Positions 34,901 through 42,681 of a stretch of 64,000 nt of DNA are shown here, one piece after another. Source of the DNA: an uncultured Candidatus Binatia bacterium (lineage in GTDB: Bacteria > Desulfobacterota > Binatia > Bin18). Below the pieces are notes generated by a model. It was not told where the DNA came from and made no database searches. It saw nothing but the letters and a program-made list of their open reading frames with translations. The DNA is taken from the NCBI GenBank assembly GCA_958296235.1, contig OY282457.1, positions 2,661,338 through 2,725,337 on the forward strand, written 5' to 3'. The translations under genes and the position numbers were made by a program. Numbering within the stretch: the first letter of the stretch is position 1; each line of letters begins with the position of its first letter.

Positions 34901-35809
34901 CTGCTCAATGCTTGATTTCCTAAAGGAACGCAGACCGTTCCCGAACAACCAGGATAGCTCGTTCTTCTGTCTGGTGACGACATACCCCTTCAGACGGCCG
35001 GCAAATTCGGGCGATGTCAGATCAAGTGTAGGCATATCCCGTTTCAGCCTGCTGGCACAAATTGCAACCACCTGATGCAGCCAGATTTCTTTGTTTTCGG
35101 CCATGTCCACGAACGGCGATTCGCGGTCGTAGGCGAGTGTGCCGGACGGACCGGTTCCGTCGGTTGCGGGCGGAAGCGCGCCAAGCTTTGGAAACGAACC
35201 CCCAAGAGTTGCGAGATGCTCGTCTACGCAGGCCAATGCACCCGCGGCATTGTCGGCGAGTTCCTTCCATCCGGAGAATTTTTTGGTGACTTTGTGAGCG
35301 ATTTCCTGGGCCAATATGAATTCCGGTTGATCCTTCTCGATTTCCCGGGGTGAACGGTTGTTCCAGTCTTGAAACAGTCGTCGCGCAAGTTCGTCCGCCG
35401 ACCACGGACGCTCAACCCCTCCACTTTTTCGCGGGAGCGTGGTGAAGACCTTTTCTATCGACCGGACCGTAACTGCGGCGTTCTTGACTTCGGTGTGCGC
35501 GCCGAGAGCCTTGGCGAAAGCGGCTTCAGGGTATCGGTTTCGGTTCAAGAACTGGCGCGTCTCCGCAGTTTTGGAAAATAGACGAAAGCCGGACAGATGC
35601 ACCGCGCAGACCAGGCCGATCAAGCTCCCCCGCGAAATCCCTTCGGTGATGTCATACGTCCGAGCAGCCGTGTCGAAGTCCACGTCGCCATCCTGGATGT
35701 CCAGCTTGAATTTGTATGTAAAGACGCTTTCTTTCTGTCTACGCGCCAATGCGGACACTTTGCGCCGCCAGTCGCGGGCCTTCTGGCCACTGTGATGTTG
35801 TCGTCTCAT
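32000..35809 (-). CDS. cas12c: Cas12c, type V-C CRISPR effector
   Basis: 1,269 residues from ATG 35809 (AGAAGG upstream); 40 more codons are open but the homologous part starts near residue 31 (TYKFKLDIQDG). RuvC-I is NIVAIDQGERRIGYAIFSL with Asp947; RuvC-II is FPILESSVGNFEAGSRQL with Glu1039; RuvC-III is HADENAAINIGRRFL with Asp1237. Zinc-ribbon cysteines are 1126/1129 (ICHRC) and 1225/1230. Strings such as FRLIGPPSFKTWLD, ENVVGDVC and RRKERPPLNTPVSKG match the type V-C reference proteins as I remember them; size fits (1.2-1.3 kb residues). TnpB and Cas12f are far smaller. Studied Cas12c proteins process pre-crRNA with RuvC and bind DNA, with weak or no DNA cutting reported. No frameshift or stop is seen. 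Cas2 and Cas4 are absent; cas1 is a relic. Confidence 0.92.
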   Translation of the reverse strand: MRRQHHSGQKARDWRRKVSALARRQKESVFTYKFKLDIQDGDVDFDTAARTYDITEGISRGSLIGLVCAVHLSGFRLFSKTAETRQFLNRNRYPEAAFAKALGAHTEVKNAAVTVRSIEKVFTTLPRKSGGVERPWSADELARRLFQDWNNRSPREIEKDQPEFILAQEIAHKVTKKFSGWKELADNAAGALACVDEHLATLGGSFPKLGALPPATDGTGPSGTLAYDRESPFVDMAENKEIWLHQVVAICASRLKRDMPTLDLTSPEFAGRLKGYVVTRQKNELSWLFGNGLRSFRKSSIEQIIEDLGVPREERRRVEQLKAFADAIPVNPFFDTDGYAEFRSSVGGKISSWVSNYWNRIGELTALHSQPPVISIPERLTDAESATLFSGQHTDAAGLMVLSDRLPERVKEAGNALAILRGQGIPGPEHIATVEAVASELTELTGQLAMLDNRIEQEIEDAEDTNRAEVLKSLKPGIPKGLKELPKLNRISGGTDDASGEIQRLETSLNEAMQRRREHFRRLTEWASGAASLDPFPVLEERERKALSDRGMDPALANEYALRRLLNRIGAMSRRLSPGAGGRVRDAMTPLFREKREANLYFHNRRGVIYRHPFSTSRHRAYALDMDRAYATDWLSWLEELTAEIREELRSVPTADQARLRDLLAIEAFVFTTRLGGLPDHVPGRLAKPELDGDFIVIPPLLAAQLNADEVPRDVAVRAFNLFNSAINGLSFRAFRDSFIVRTKFLRLGHEELFYVPKDRPWQPPADYSSAKGEIAKGLALPAVARDQTDAVLPRKTVEGLSKAKFPEPGSRALLRQAPHDWFVELDLRHGTAPKLAGLPIKKNAAELKRWRVMKRPAFRLIGPPSFKTWLDRALTDTVRGKDIKLGDYTLLLDRYFKQSFRVTGEEVRLLSEPVKIKAELAVPVIDKRPYPETNDNLLFDNIVAIDQGERRIGYAIFSLRNFVENNSQDPIKVGTVAIPAFRQLMAAVRRHRGSRQPNQKVGQTYSKALMRFRENVVGDVCNRIETLCERFQGFPILESSVGNFEAGSRQLEMIYGSVLRRYTFSEVDAHKTIRHHHWFTADSWEHPYVHTRTWGKKEKQYSGPSKPLRTSPGVAINPAGTSQICHRCKRNVLHALRSLPDKIEVREDGRIPLGDGTIRLLERADYPPRALKEFRRRKERPPLNTPVSKGIRPRHDIERIVKRNLRQAPRSEMSPDTTQARFTCVYVDCGFGGHADENAAINIGRRFLERIDVEKSRATLRDLTERQE

Positions 35810-35927
35810 GTTCGCCCTTCTCGTCCGATAGAAAGTCTTCCCACAGTACATCAAAAGGTAAAGGTCGGGTATGTTGGCCCTCTTAAATGGCTTGATTGGT
35901 TTGAGCCTCAAGACTAAGCTAGTCGGC

Positions 35928-36209
35928 ATGACGACTGCATCAATTTCTGACTTGAAGGCGAATCTCTCCCGCTACCTGCGTGAGGTTCGGTGCGGTGGTG
36001 AGGTTCAGGTCCTGGACCGAGGCGCGCCGATTGCCAGGTTGGTGCCTCCCGCAGCGAAGGATGACCACGGCGTCCGAGGCCGTTTGATTGGCGCCGGCCT
36101 GTTGCGGCCGGGCAAGGGGGGGGCCGCGGCCATACTGGATCAGCCACCGCTGGTGTTGCCGGTGAGTCTGTCAGAGGCGCTGGCCGAGGAGCGGACGGAG
36201 CGGCTGTGA
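35928..36209 (+). CDS. Phd/YefM-type antitoxin (VapB-like)
   Basis: 93 residues from ATG 35928. MTTASISDLKANLSRYLREV and EVQVLDRGAPIARLVPPA form the Phd/YefM DNA-binding fold; the C-terminal tail would wrap the toxin. It diverges from cas12c with 118 bases between, so the promoters may interact. The toxin gene overlapping its end is truncated. A second antitoxin of the same type lies at 44322-44564. Confidence 0.85.
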   Translation: MTTASISDLKANLSRYLREVRCGGEVQVLDRGAPIARLVPPAAKDDHGVRGRLIGAGLLRPGKGGAAAILDQPPLVLPVSLSEALAEERTERL

Positions 36210-36277
36210 GATATTGGGACGCATCCGCGCTCGTCCCGTTGGTCGTCGCCGAAGCAGGCACTCAGGTCATCCCGTAG
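36206..36277 (+). pseudogene. truncated VapC (PIN) toxin
   Basis: GTG at 36206 overlaps the antitoxin stop, the usual vapBC coupling. It encodes RYWDASALVPLVVAEAGTQ, the first PIN-domain strand with its catalytic Asp, then stops at TAG 36275 after 23 codons. A complete PIN toxin is about 130 residues, so no toxin is made. Confidence 0.75.
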
Positions 36278-36396
36278 CTCAGGATATTTGCTCTTCCAGA
36301 GAAGCGCAGGCGCGCCTTTTTTCTCTCCGACCTGTTTGATACGCTCAACTTCTTCTGACGCTGTTCGTCAGAACCAATCTGCGTAAGGGGACGAGT

Positions 36397-37680
36397 ATGA
36401 TTGAACGGGCCGCTATTCTGAGCACCGGGGATGAAATCACGACTGGCAAAGTCGTTGATACAAACTCCAACTATATTGCGGATAAACTCATTGAAGCCGG
36501 CTTGGACGTGGCCTCGATTGTCACGGTTGGTGACGTTTCGGAACGGATTGTGTGGGCCTGGGAGCAGGCCATGAGGCACGCCGACGTGATTATTTCCACT
36601 GGCGGCATTGGACCCACCGCGGATGACCTCACGACTGAACTGGTCGCCAGGGTCGCCGGAGTCGAGCTGACCTTCTCTGAGGAAGTCGCTGAGAATATCC
36701 GGCGGATTTTTGCCTCGCTGAACCGCACCATGCCGGAGAACAATCTCAAGCAGGCGCAGTTCCCCGCCGGAGCGACCATTATTCCGAACCACTTAGGGAC
36801 GGCACCAGGCTATCGCCTGGAGTTGGAGACACCGCACGGTCGGAAGCATCTGCTCGTTCTGCCGGGTGTCCCGCGCGAGATGAAACCTATGATGGAAGAG
36901 AGTGTCCTGCCCTGGATTGGTGAGATGCGGGGTGGGGGCGATGTCTTTCTGACCCGGACGTTTCAGACGTTTGGCATTAGTGAGTCCGGCCTGGATGAAC
37001 TGGTGTCCGGCGTGATTGCCGAAGACGAGGGGAAGCTGGCTTTTCGGGCCAACTTCCCCCAGATTTCCATGCGCGTGACGGTCCGGGGGAAGGAAGGGGA
37101 GGTTGAGCGTCGGGTCGAAGCCCTGGCCCGGCGGCTGCGTGAGAAAATCGGCGCGTATGTCTACGGCGAGGGGGATGTCAGCATGGAAGGCGTGGTGGGG
37201 CAGCTCCTCAAGGAGCAGGGAAAAACGGTTGGCTTTGCCGAGGCGTGCTCGGGGGGATTGAGCAGCCATCGCCTGACGAATGTGCCGGGCAGCTCGGACT
37301 ATTTCCTGGGCAGCATCATCGCCTATTCGGACAATGCAAAAACCCGGCTGCTGGATGTCAACCCAGACACGCTGAGTCAGCATGGAGCGGTCAGCGAGGA
37401 GACCGTCAGGGAAATGGCCAGCGGCGTCCGTGCTCGTCTGGGTGCCGATATTGGTGTGGCGGTCACCGGCATTGCCGGACCGGACGGCGGTACGCCGGAC
37501 AAGCCGGTTGGGACCGCCTGTCTGGCGCTTGCTATGGAGGGCACGCTGGTGTCGCGGCAGTATAAGCTATGGGGCAACCGGGAGTGGATCAAAACCCTGA
37601 CCTCTCAGTTGTGCCTCGACTGGGTGCGGCGCGCGCTTCTTGAAATTCCGATTGCAGAATCAGGGTTTATCCGTCGCTAA
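36397..37680 (+). CDS. cinA: CinA family: MoCF domain plus nicotinamide-nucleotide amidase domain
   Basis: 427 residues, full length. The N-terminal MoaB/Mog-like domain has STGDEITTGKVVDTNSNYIA and STGGIGPTADDLTTELVA; the C-terminal CinA domain has GFAEACSGGLSSHRLTNVPG, SSDYFLGSIIAYS and GVAVTGIAGPDGGTPDKPVG. The C-terminal domain is the NMN amidase of pyridine nucleotide salvage; the first domain cleaves ADP-ribose-type compounds. It heads cinA-thpR-recA-recX-alaS, an order found in many bacteria, which marks the right border of the CRISPR island. Confidence 0.95.
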   Translation: MIERAAILSTGDEITTGKVVDTNSNYIADKLIEAGLDVASIVTVGDVSERIVWAWEQAMRHADVIISTGGIGPTADDLTTELVARVAGVELTFSEEVAENIRRIFASLNRTMPENNLKQAQFPAGATIIPNHLGTAPGYRLELETPHGRKHLLVLPGVPREMKPMMEESVLPWIGEMRGGGDVFLTRTFQTFGISESGLDELVSGVIAEDEGKLAFRANFPQISMRVTVRGKEGEVERRVEALARRLREKIGAYVYGEGDVSMEGVVGQLLKEQGKTVGFAEACSGGLSSHRLTNVPGSSDYFLGSIIAYSDNAKTRLLDVNPDTLSQHGAVSEETVREMASGVRARLGADIGVAVTGIAGPDGGTPDKPVGTACLALAMEGTLVSRQYKLWGNREWIKTLTSQLCLDWVRRALLEIPIAESGFIRR

Positions 37681-37696
37681 GGAAAGAGCGGGGCCC

Positions 37697-38275
37697 GTGT
37701 TGATTCGCGCCTTCATCGCAGCTAGTCTGGCTTCTTCAGTAGGCGAAGAAATGACAAAAGTCCAGTCCGCCCTCCAACAGGCGAACGGCGATATCCGCTG
37801 GGTCAAACCGCAGGGATTTCATCTCACATTCCGATTTCTTGGCCATATTGAGCCGAATCGAGTTGCGCCCATCCTGACCGCATTGCGAGTAGCCGTGAGT
37901 TACCAAGCGCAGTGCCGAGTCCGCCTGCAGGGGCTCGGCGCGTTTCCTTCACTCACCCGCCCGCGGGTGCTGTGGGCACGTCTGACCGGGGGCGGACTCC
38001 AAGAGCTGCATACGAAAATTGAGTCGGCTCTTGGCCCCTGCGGCTTTCCGCCCGCGGGCCGCGCGTTTCGCCCCCATATTACCCTGGGTCGGGTTCGCTC
38101 CCAGCGTGGCTGGAACCACGTACTGGAACGAGTCAAGGAATATCTGCAATACGATTTTGGTGAGAGCCTTATCGATACCGTGACGTTGTACCGGAGTGAT
38201 CTTGAACCAGGTGGGGCGGTCTATACGGCCCTCGGCCTTGCCGGCCTGAAAAGTCGGCCTGAAAAGTCGGCCTGA
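37697..38275 (+). CDS. thpR: RNA 2',3'-cyclic phosphodiesterase (2H family)
   Basis: 192 residues. The two HxTx motifs of the 2H phosphoesterase family are present, FHLTFRFLG near residue 45 and FRPHITLGRV near 128. It opens RNA 2',3'-cyclic phosphates and was earlier called 2'-5' RNA ligase. GTG 37697 is used because homology starts at LIRAFIAASL; the frame upstream overlaps the end of cinA. An AAGTCGGCCTGAA unit is tandemly repeated near the stop. Confidence 0.9.
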   Translation: MLIRAFIAASLASSVGEEMTKVQSALQQANGDIRWVKPQGFHLTFRFLGHIEPNRVAPILTALRVAVSYQAQCRVRLQGLGAFPSLTRPRVLWARLTGGGLQELHTKIESALGPCGFPPAGRAFRPHITLGRVRSQRGWNHVLERVKEYLQYDFGESLIDTVTLYRSDLEPGGAVYTALGLAGLKSRPEKSA

Positions 38276-38317
38276 AAAAATAGCAATCCACCGTCCACAA
38301 CAGTAAGGAGTGTACAT

Positions 38318-39370
38318 ATGGCAGAGGACAGAGATCGTGAGCGAGCGTTGGGCTTAGCGATCAGTCAGATCGAAAAGCAGTTTGGCAAAGGCTCGATCAT
38401 GAAGCTCGGCGAGGACGCTATCGGGCACAACATCCCCTCGATTTCGACCGGCTCGCTGGGCCTGGACCTGGCCCTTGGCATTGGCGGCCTCCCGCGCGGA
38501 CGGGTGGTCGAAATCTACGGACCCGAATCATCCGGGAAAACCACGCTGGCCCTGCACGTCGTTGCTCAGGCGCAAAAAGGAGGTGGCTCATGCGCCTATA
38601 TTGACGCGGAACACGCCCTGGACATGGGTTATGCCAAGAAACTTGGAGCAAATGTTGAAGAGCTATTGCTCTCCCAGCCCGATCATGGCGAGCAGGCGCT
38701 CGAAATCACGGATACGCTAGTCAGAAGTGGCGCGCTGGATGTTATTGTAGTGGACTCTGTTGCCGCTCTGGTTCCCCGCGCCGAACTTGAGGGCGATATG
38801 GGTGAGCCGCAGATGGGCCTGCAGGCCAGACTCATGTCGCAAGCGTTGCGGAAACTCGTCAGTACGATTTCACGCTCGCACACCCTGGTCATCTTCATCA
38901 ATCAAATTCGGATGAAGATCGGCGTCATGTTCGGCAGCCCCGAGACAACAACCGGTGGCAATGCCCTCAAATTTTACGCTTCCGTCCGCATGGACATTCG
39001 CCGCACGGGCGCAGTCAAACACGGCGATCAAGTGGTTGGGAATCATACCCGAGTCAAAGTGGTCAAAAACAAAGTTGCGCCGCCCTTCAAGCAGGCGGAA
39101 TTCGATATTTTATACGGGACCGGGATCTCCAAAGAGGGCGAGCTGATCGACATCGGCGTGGACCAGAATATCGTTGAAAAGGCCGGCGCCTGGTACTCTT
39201 TTTCTGAAGATCGCATTGGCCAGGGCCGAGAGAACGCCAGAGCCTATCTGCGGGAAAATCCCGAGATCGCGGCCACGATAGAGCGCCAGGTCCGCGAGAA
39301 GTTCGGTCTCGGTACGCCCCAATCCACAGCAGAAGCGGGACCAGTGGAGGAGGTTGCTGAGAAAGCCTAG
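38318..39370 (+). CDS. recA: recombinase RecA
   Basis: 350 residues, full length. Walker [11 protein letters not shown] near residue 68, [11 protein letters not shown], the DNA-binding loop L1 [21 protein letters not shown]2 [20 protein letters not shown], and an acidic C-terminal tail. It forms ATP-dependent filaments for homologous recombination and SOS induction. No LexA-type box was recognised upstream. RBS AAGGAG. recX follows after nine bases. Confidence 0.98.
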   Translation: MAEDRDRERALGLAISQIEKQFGKGSIMKLGEDAIGHNIPSISTGSLGLDLALGIGGLPRGRVVEIYGPESSGKTTLALHVVAQAQKGGGSCAYIDAEHALDMGYAKKLGANVEELLLSQPDHGEQALEITDTLVRSGALDVIVVDSVAALVPRAELEGDMGEPQMGLQARLMSQALRKLVSTISRSHTLVIFINQIRMKIGVMFGSPETTTGGNALKFYASVRMDIRRTGAVKHGDQVVGNHTRVKVVKNKVAPPFKQAEFDILYGTGISKEGELIDIGVDQNIVEKAGAWYSFSEDRIGQGRENARAYLRENPEIAATIERQVREKFGLGTPQSTAEAGPVEEVAEKA

Positions 39371-39379
39371 CGTCCGCCT

Positions 39380-39847
39380 ATGAGTCACGCTTGTTCCGCT
39401 CAGACACCCCTGAACTATGCCTATAGTCTGCTCGCACGGGGAGACTATAGCGCGGCGCGCTTAGGCGAGAAATTACGGGCCAAGGGGTTCACGTCGCAGG
39501 CCGTGAGCGCTACGGTTGAAGCGCTGCAAGCGCGCGGCCATCTGGACGATACGCGGCTGGCCCGCGGTCTTGCCGAACGGTTTCAAAACCAAGGCTTTGG
39601 ACCGCGTGGCGTGCGGGCCAAACTCAAGCAAAGAGGACTCGCGGAAGACGTGATTGCAACGGCGCTGAGCGAGCGGGTAGAGCAGACGGATATCGAGGTC
39701 GCTCGGCGACTTGTGCAGCGCCGGTTCTCTCCTGCCGCGCTCGAAGAGCCCAAGACGCGCGCCCGCGCGTATCGCTTCCTGTTGCGACGAGGATACTCTG
39801 CCAGCGTTGCCGCAAGCGTGCTAGGAAGAGAAGCGTCCGACGACTAG
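39380..39847 (+). CDS. recX: RecX, regulator of RecA
   Basis: 155 residues, three-helix repeats: YSLLARGDYSAARLGEKLRAKG, then ALQARGHLDDTRLARGLAERF and FGPRGVRAKLKQRGL. It inhibits RecA filament growth. It is coupled to recA by position and is followed four bases before the alaS open frame. Length is typical. Confidence 0.93.
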   Translation: MSHACSAQTPLNYAYSLLARGDYSAARLGEKLRAKGFTSQAVSATVEALQARGHLDDTRLARGLAERFQNQGFGPRGVRAKLKQRGLAEDVIATALSERVEQTDIEVARRLVQRRFSPAALEEPKTRARAYRFLLRRGYSASVAASVLGREASDD

Positions 39848-39868
39848 CCAATGGAAAGAGTAGCCGCC

Positions 39869-42583
39869 ATGACAGGGAACGAGATACGCGACAGCTTCCT
39901 GCAATTTTTTGCCGACCGGGGTCACCGGATTGTCCCGAGCGCGTCGTTGATTCCAGCCAACGATCCGACACTGATGTTTACCAATGCCGGCATGGTGCCG
40001 TTCAAGAATATCTTTCTCGGGACCGAGCGGCCGGCCTACCGGCGGGTGGTCGATTCCCAAAAATGTCTGCGCGTCTCCGGTAAGCATAACGATCTGGAAG
40101 AAGTGGGCCGCGATACCTACCACCACACTTTCTTCGAGATGCTGGGGAACTGGTCGTTTGGCGATTACTACAAACAGGAAGCCATCCGCTGGGCCTGGGA
40201 GTTGCTGACCGAGGTCTGGAAACTTCCCAAGCAGAAACTCTGGGCGACGGTGTATACGACGGACGACGAAGCGGACGAGTGGTGGCGGACGCAAACGGAC
40301 ATCAATCCGCAACAGATCCTGCGTTTTGCCGAAAAGGACAATTTCTGGGAAATGGGCGAGACGGGCCCCTGCGGACCGTGCTCGGAAATCCACATTGACC
40401 GTGGCCCGCAGGCCTGCGCGTTGGCCAATACACCGGGCCATAACTGCGCGGTCAACGCCGGCTGCGCGCGCTATATTGAGTTATGGAATCTGGTGTTTAT
40501 CCAATACAACCGGGATGCGGATCAATCCCTGGACGATCTGCCCGAGACGCATGTTGATACGGGCATGGGCCTGGAGCGCATTGTCTCCGTTCTCCAGGAT
40601 GTGCCGGGCAATTATGACTCTGACCTGCTGCGCGACATCATTACCTTTACCGAGGGGTTGGGCGAAAAGCAGAAACGTGTCCTCCAGCAATCCACAAAAG
40701 CTGGCCACGTTTCTGCTTTCACGCGCTACGGCGCTTCGAGCGAACAGGACGTGTCGTTTCGAGTGATTGCCGACCACGCGCGCACGGCAGCCTTTGCCAT
40801 TGCCGATGGCGTGGTGCCAACAAATGAGGGGCGGGGCTATGTGCTACGGCGGATTATGCGCCGCGCCTTACGCCACGGGCGACTCCTTGGCTTTGAGGGA
40901 CCGTTTTTCTCTCAGGTCGCCGGAAGCGTAGTCCAACTCTTGGGCGCGGCCTACCCTGAGCTGGTTGAACGCCAGGACTATCTGACTGAGGTCATACACA
41001 ACGAAGAGACTCGTTTTTCGGACACCCTGGACAAGGGCCTGACCCTGCTCGAACAGGAAATCCACGATCTACGCCAACATCACACGACAACCTTGTCCGG
41101 CGAAACCGCCTTTCGTTTGTACGATACCTACGGCTTCCCGCTGGATATGACTGAGGATTTTCTGTCGTCCGAAGGCTTCAGCGTCAACCGCGATGAATAT
41201 GAGAAGGCCCTGGAAGCGCAGCGAGCCCGGGCGCGTGGGGGTCAAAAGTTTGCTTCCACCTCCGCTTCTGGCGCGAGTGGTACGCCCGCTGCAAGGGCCG
41301 AAACTGTAAGGGCCGATTTTGTTGGCGATCGCCAGACTGAACACGAATCCGAGGTGCGCCTGCTGCTCGTAGACGGGCAGCCCCGAACAGACGCAGTGCG
41401 TGAAGGGGAAGCGGTTGAGCTGATCACTGCGGAGACGCCTTTTTATGGTGAGTCTGGCGGACAGGTCGGGGATACGGGGACGATCCGCACGGGCCGTGGC
41501 GATCTCATTGAGGTGCTGGATACGCTCAAACCCCAGCCTTCACTCATCGTGCATAAAGGCCGAGTGGTACAGGGCGCAGTGCAGACCGGGGATAGCGTCC
41601 AACTCCGCATTGACGCCCCGCGGCGCGAGGCCATTCGCTTGAACCACTCCGCAACGCATATCATGCATGCCGCCCTGCGCGAGATTTTGGGCTCCCATGT
41701 GCGGCAGGCCGGCTCCCTGGTCACCCCGGACCGGCTGCGGTTTGACTTTACGCATACCAGCCCGGTCAAGGACGATGTCCTCAGTGAAATCGAAGACCTG
41801 GTGAACCAGCATATTCGGGAGAATGCCGCGGTGACGAGCGAGGAAATGTCCTTTACCGACGCGATCCAAAAAGGGGCGTTGGCCTTCTTCGGCGAGAAAT
41901 ATGGCGAGATCGTGCGGGTGTTGCGGATGGGTGATTTCTCAACCGAGCTGTGCGGTGGAACCCATGTGAGCCGGACCGGAGACGTGGGGTTGTTCAAATT
42001 TAAGGCTGAGACAGGCGTGGCGTCCGGTATCCGGCGGGTCGAGGCGGTCACGGGCGAGGGCGCCCTCAACTGGGTGCGTCAACGTGAGCGTGCGCTCAGG
42101 GACATGGGCCGTATCCTGAAGGGGTCTGAGGAGGATGCGCTTGAGCGCTTGGAAAAATTGCTGGGTCGGCAATACGAGCTTGAAAAACAACTCGACCAGC
42201 TTCAGAGTCAACTCGCCGGCTCACAAAGCGACGATCTTGCTTCCCAAGTCCGCCAGACCAATGGGGTCAATGTGATCGCCTGTCGGGTCGAGGGCGTGGA
42301 TCAGAAAGCCCTCCGGGAGATGGCGGATACGTTGCGCGACAAACACCAGCCGGCGGTTGTCGTCCTTGGAGCGACGAACGGGGCGAAAGTGTCGCTTCTC
42401 GCCGCGGTCAGTAAGGAGCTGATGCCGCAGTATCACGCCGGAAACATTATCAAAGAGATCGCCCTGTTGGTTGGCGGCGGCGGGGGCGGGCGGCCCGATT
42501 TCGCTCAGGCTGGAGGAAAAGATCCGACGCGCCTGGATGAAGCCCTCCAAAAGGTGTATGAGCTGATTGAAAAGGGAGTGTAA
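39869..42583 (+). CDS. alaS: alanine-tRNA ligase with a palindrome-encoded insert
   Basis: 904 residues from ATG 39869; an ATG at 39851 has a poorer ribosome site. Domains in order: class II catalytic core (SLIPANDPTLMFTNAGMVPF), tRNA-recognition region, editing domain (NHSATHIMHAALREILG, CGGTHVSRTGDVG with zinc/editing ligands), and C-Ala (the Gly-rich GGGGGGRPDFAQAGGKD). Residues 266-284, EKQKRVLQQSTKAGHVSAF, are exactly encoded by a 57-bp dispersed palindrome, and the usual alignment runs from the preceding Glu-rich helix straight to DVSFRVIADHARTAAF; the protein seems to tolerate it. Charges tRNA-Ala. Confidence 0.97.
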   Translation: MTGNEIRDSFLQFFADRGHRIVPSASLIPANDPTLMFTNAGMVPFKNIFLGTERPAYRRVVDSQKCLRVSGKHNDLEEVGRDTYHHTFFEMLGNWSFGDYYKQEAIRWAWELLTEVWKLPKQKLWATVYTTDDEADEWWRTQTDINPQQILRFAEKDNFWEMGETGPCGPCSEIHIDRGPQACALANTPGHNCAVNAGCARYIELWNLVFIQYNRDADQSLDDLPETHVDTGMGLERIVSVLQDVPGNYDSDLLRDIITFTEGLGEKQKRVLQQSTKAGHVSAFTRYGASSEQDVSFRVIADHARTAAFAIADGVVPTNEGRGYVLRRIMRRALRHGRLLGFEGPFFSQVAGSVVQLLGAAYPELVERQDYLTEVIHNEETRFSDTLDKGLTLLEQEIHDLRQHHTTTLSGETAFRLYDTYGFPLDMTEDFLSSEGFSVNRDEYEKALEAQRARARGGQKFASTSASGASGTPAARAETVRADFVGDRQTEHESEVRLLLVDGQPRTDAVREGEAVELITAETPFYGESGGQVGDTGTIRTGRGDLIEVLDTLKPQPSLIVHKGRVVQGAVQTGDSVQLRIDAPRREAIRLNHSATHIMHAALREILGSHVRQAGSLVTPDRLRFDFTHTSPVKDDVLSEIEDLVNQHIRENAAVTSEEMSFTDAIQKGALAFFGEKYGEIVRVLRMGDFSTELCGGTHVSRTGDVGLFKFKAETGVASGIRRVEAVTGEGALNWVRQRERALRDMGRILKGSEEDALERLEKLLGRQYELEKQLDQLQSQLAGSQSDDLASQVRQTNGVNVIACRVEGVDQKALREMADTLRDKHQPAVVVLGATNGAKVSLLAAVSKELMPQYHAGNIIKEIALLVGGGGGGRPDFAQAGGKDPTRLDEALQKVYELIEKGV
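40664..40720. repeat. dispersed palindromic element, copy 5 (in frame inside alaS)
   Basis: 57 bases: left arm GAAAAGCAGAAACGTGTCC, right arm GGCCACGTTTCTGCTTTC. Exactly 19 codons, in phase with alaS. Confidence 0.85.
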
Positions 42584-42589
42584 GGGGAA

Positions 42590-42659
42590 GTGGCGAGTAA
42601 GGGGAAGTGATTAGTGGCTAGTGATTAGTGGCTGGTAGGGGCAGGGCATGAATTGCCCC
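42590..42659. repeat. short direct repeats and a GGGGCA/TGCCCC hairpin
   Basis: AGTGATTAGTGGCT occurs twice in tandem, followed by GGGGCA (42638-42643) and TGCCCC (42654-42659) that can pair. It lies between alaS and phoH and may act as a weak terminator or be a remnant repeat. Confidence 0.45.
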
Positions 42660-42681
42660 GATTGCTTATGACGGAGGCCGC

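Noticed and set aside
32000-35809. Effector as a Cas12d, TnpB or IS605-type protein
   Set aside because: The size excludes TnpB. Cas12d shares the short-spacer feature, but the RuvC strings, zinc-ribbon spacing and linker motifs fit Cas12c better.
35810-35929. 40-codon N-terminal extension of Cas12c
   Set aside because: It overlaps the antitoxin start, has no ribosome site, and homologous sequence begins after Met at 35809.
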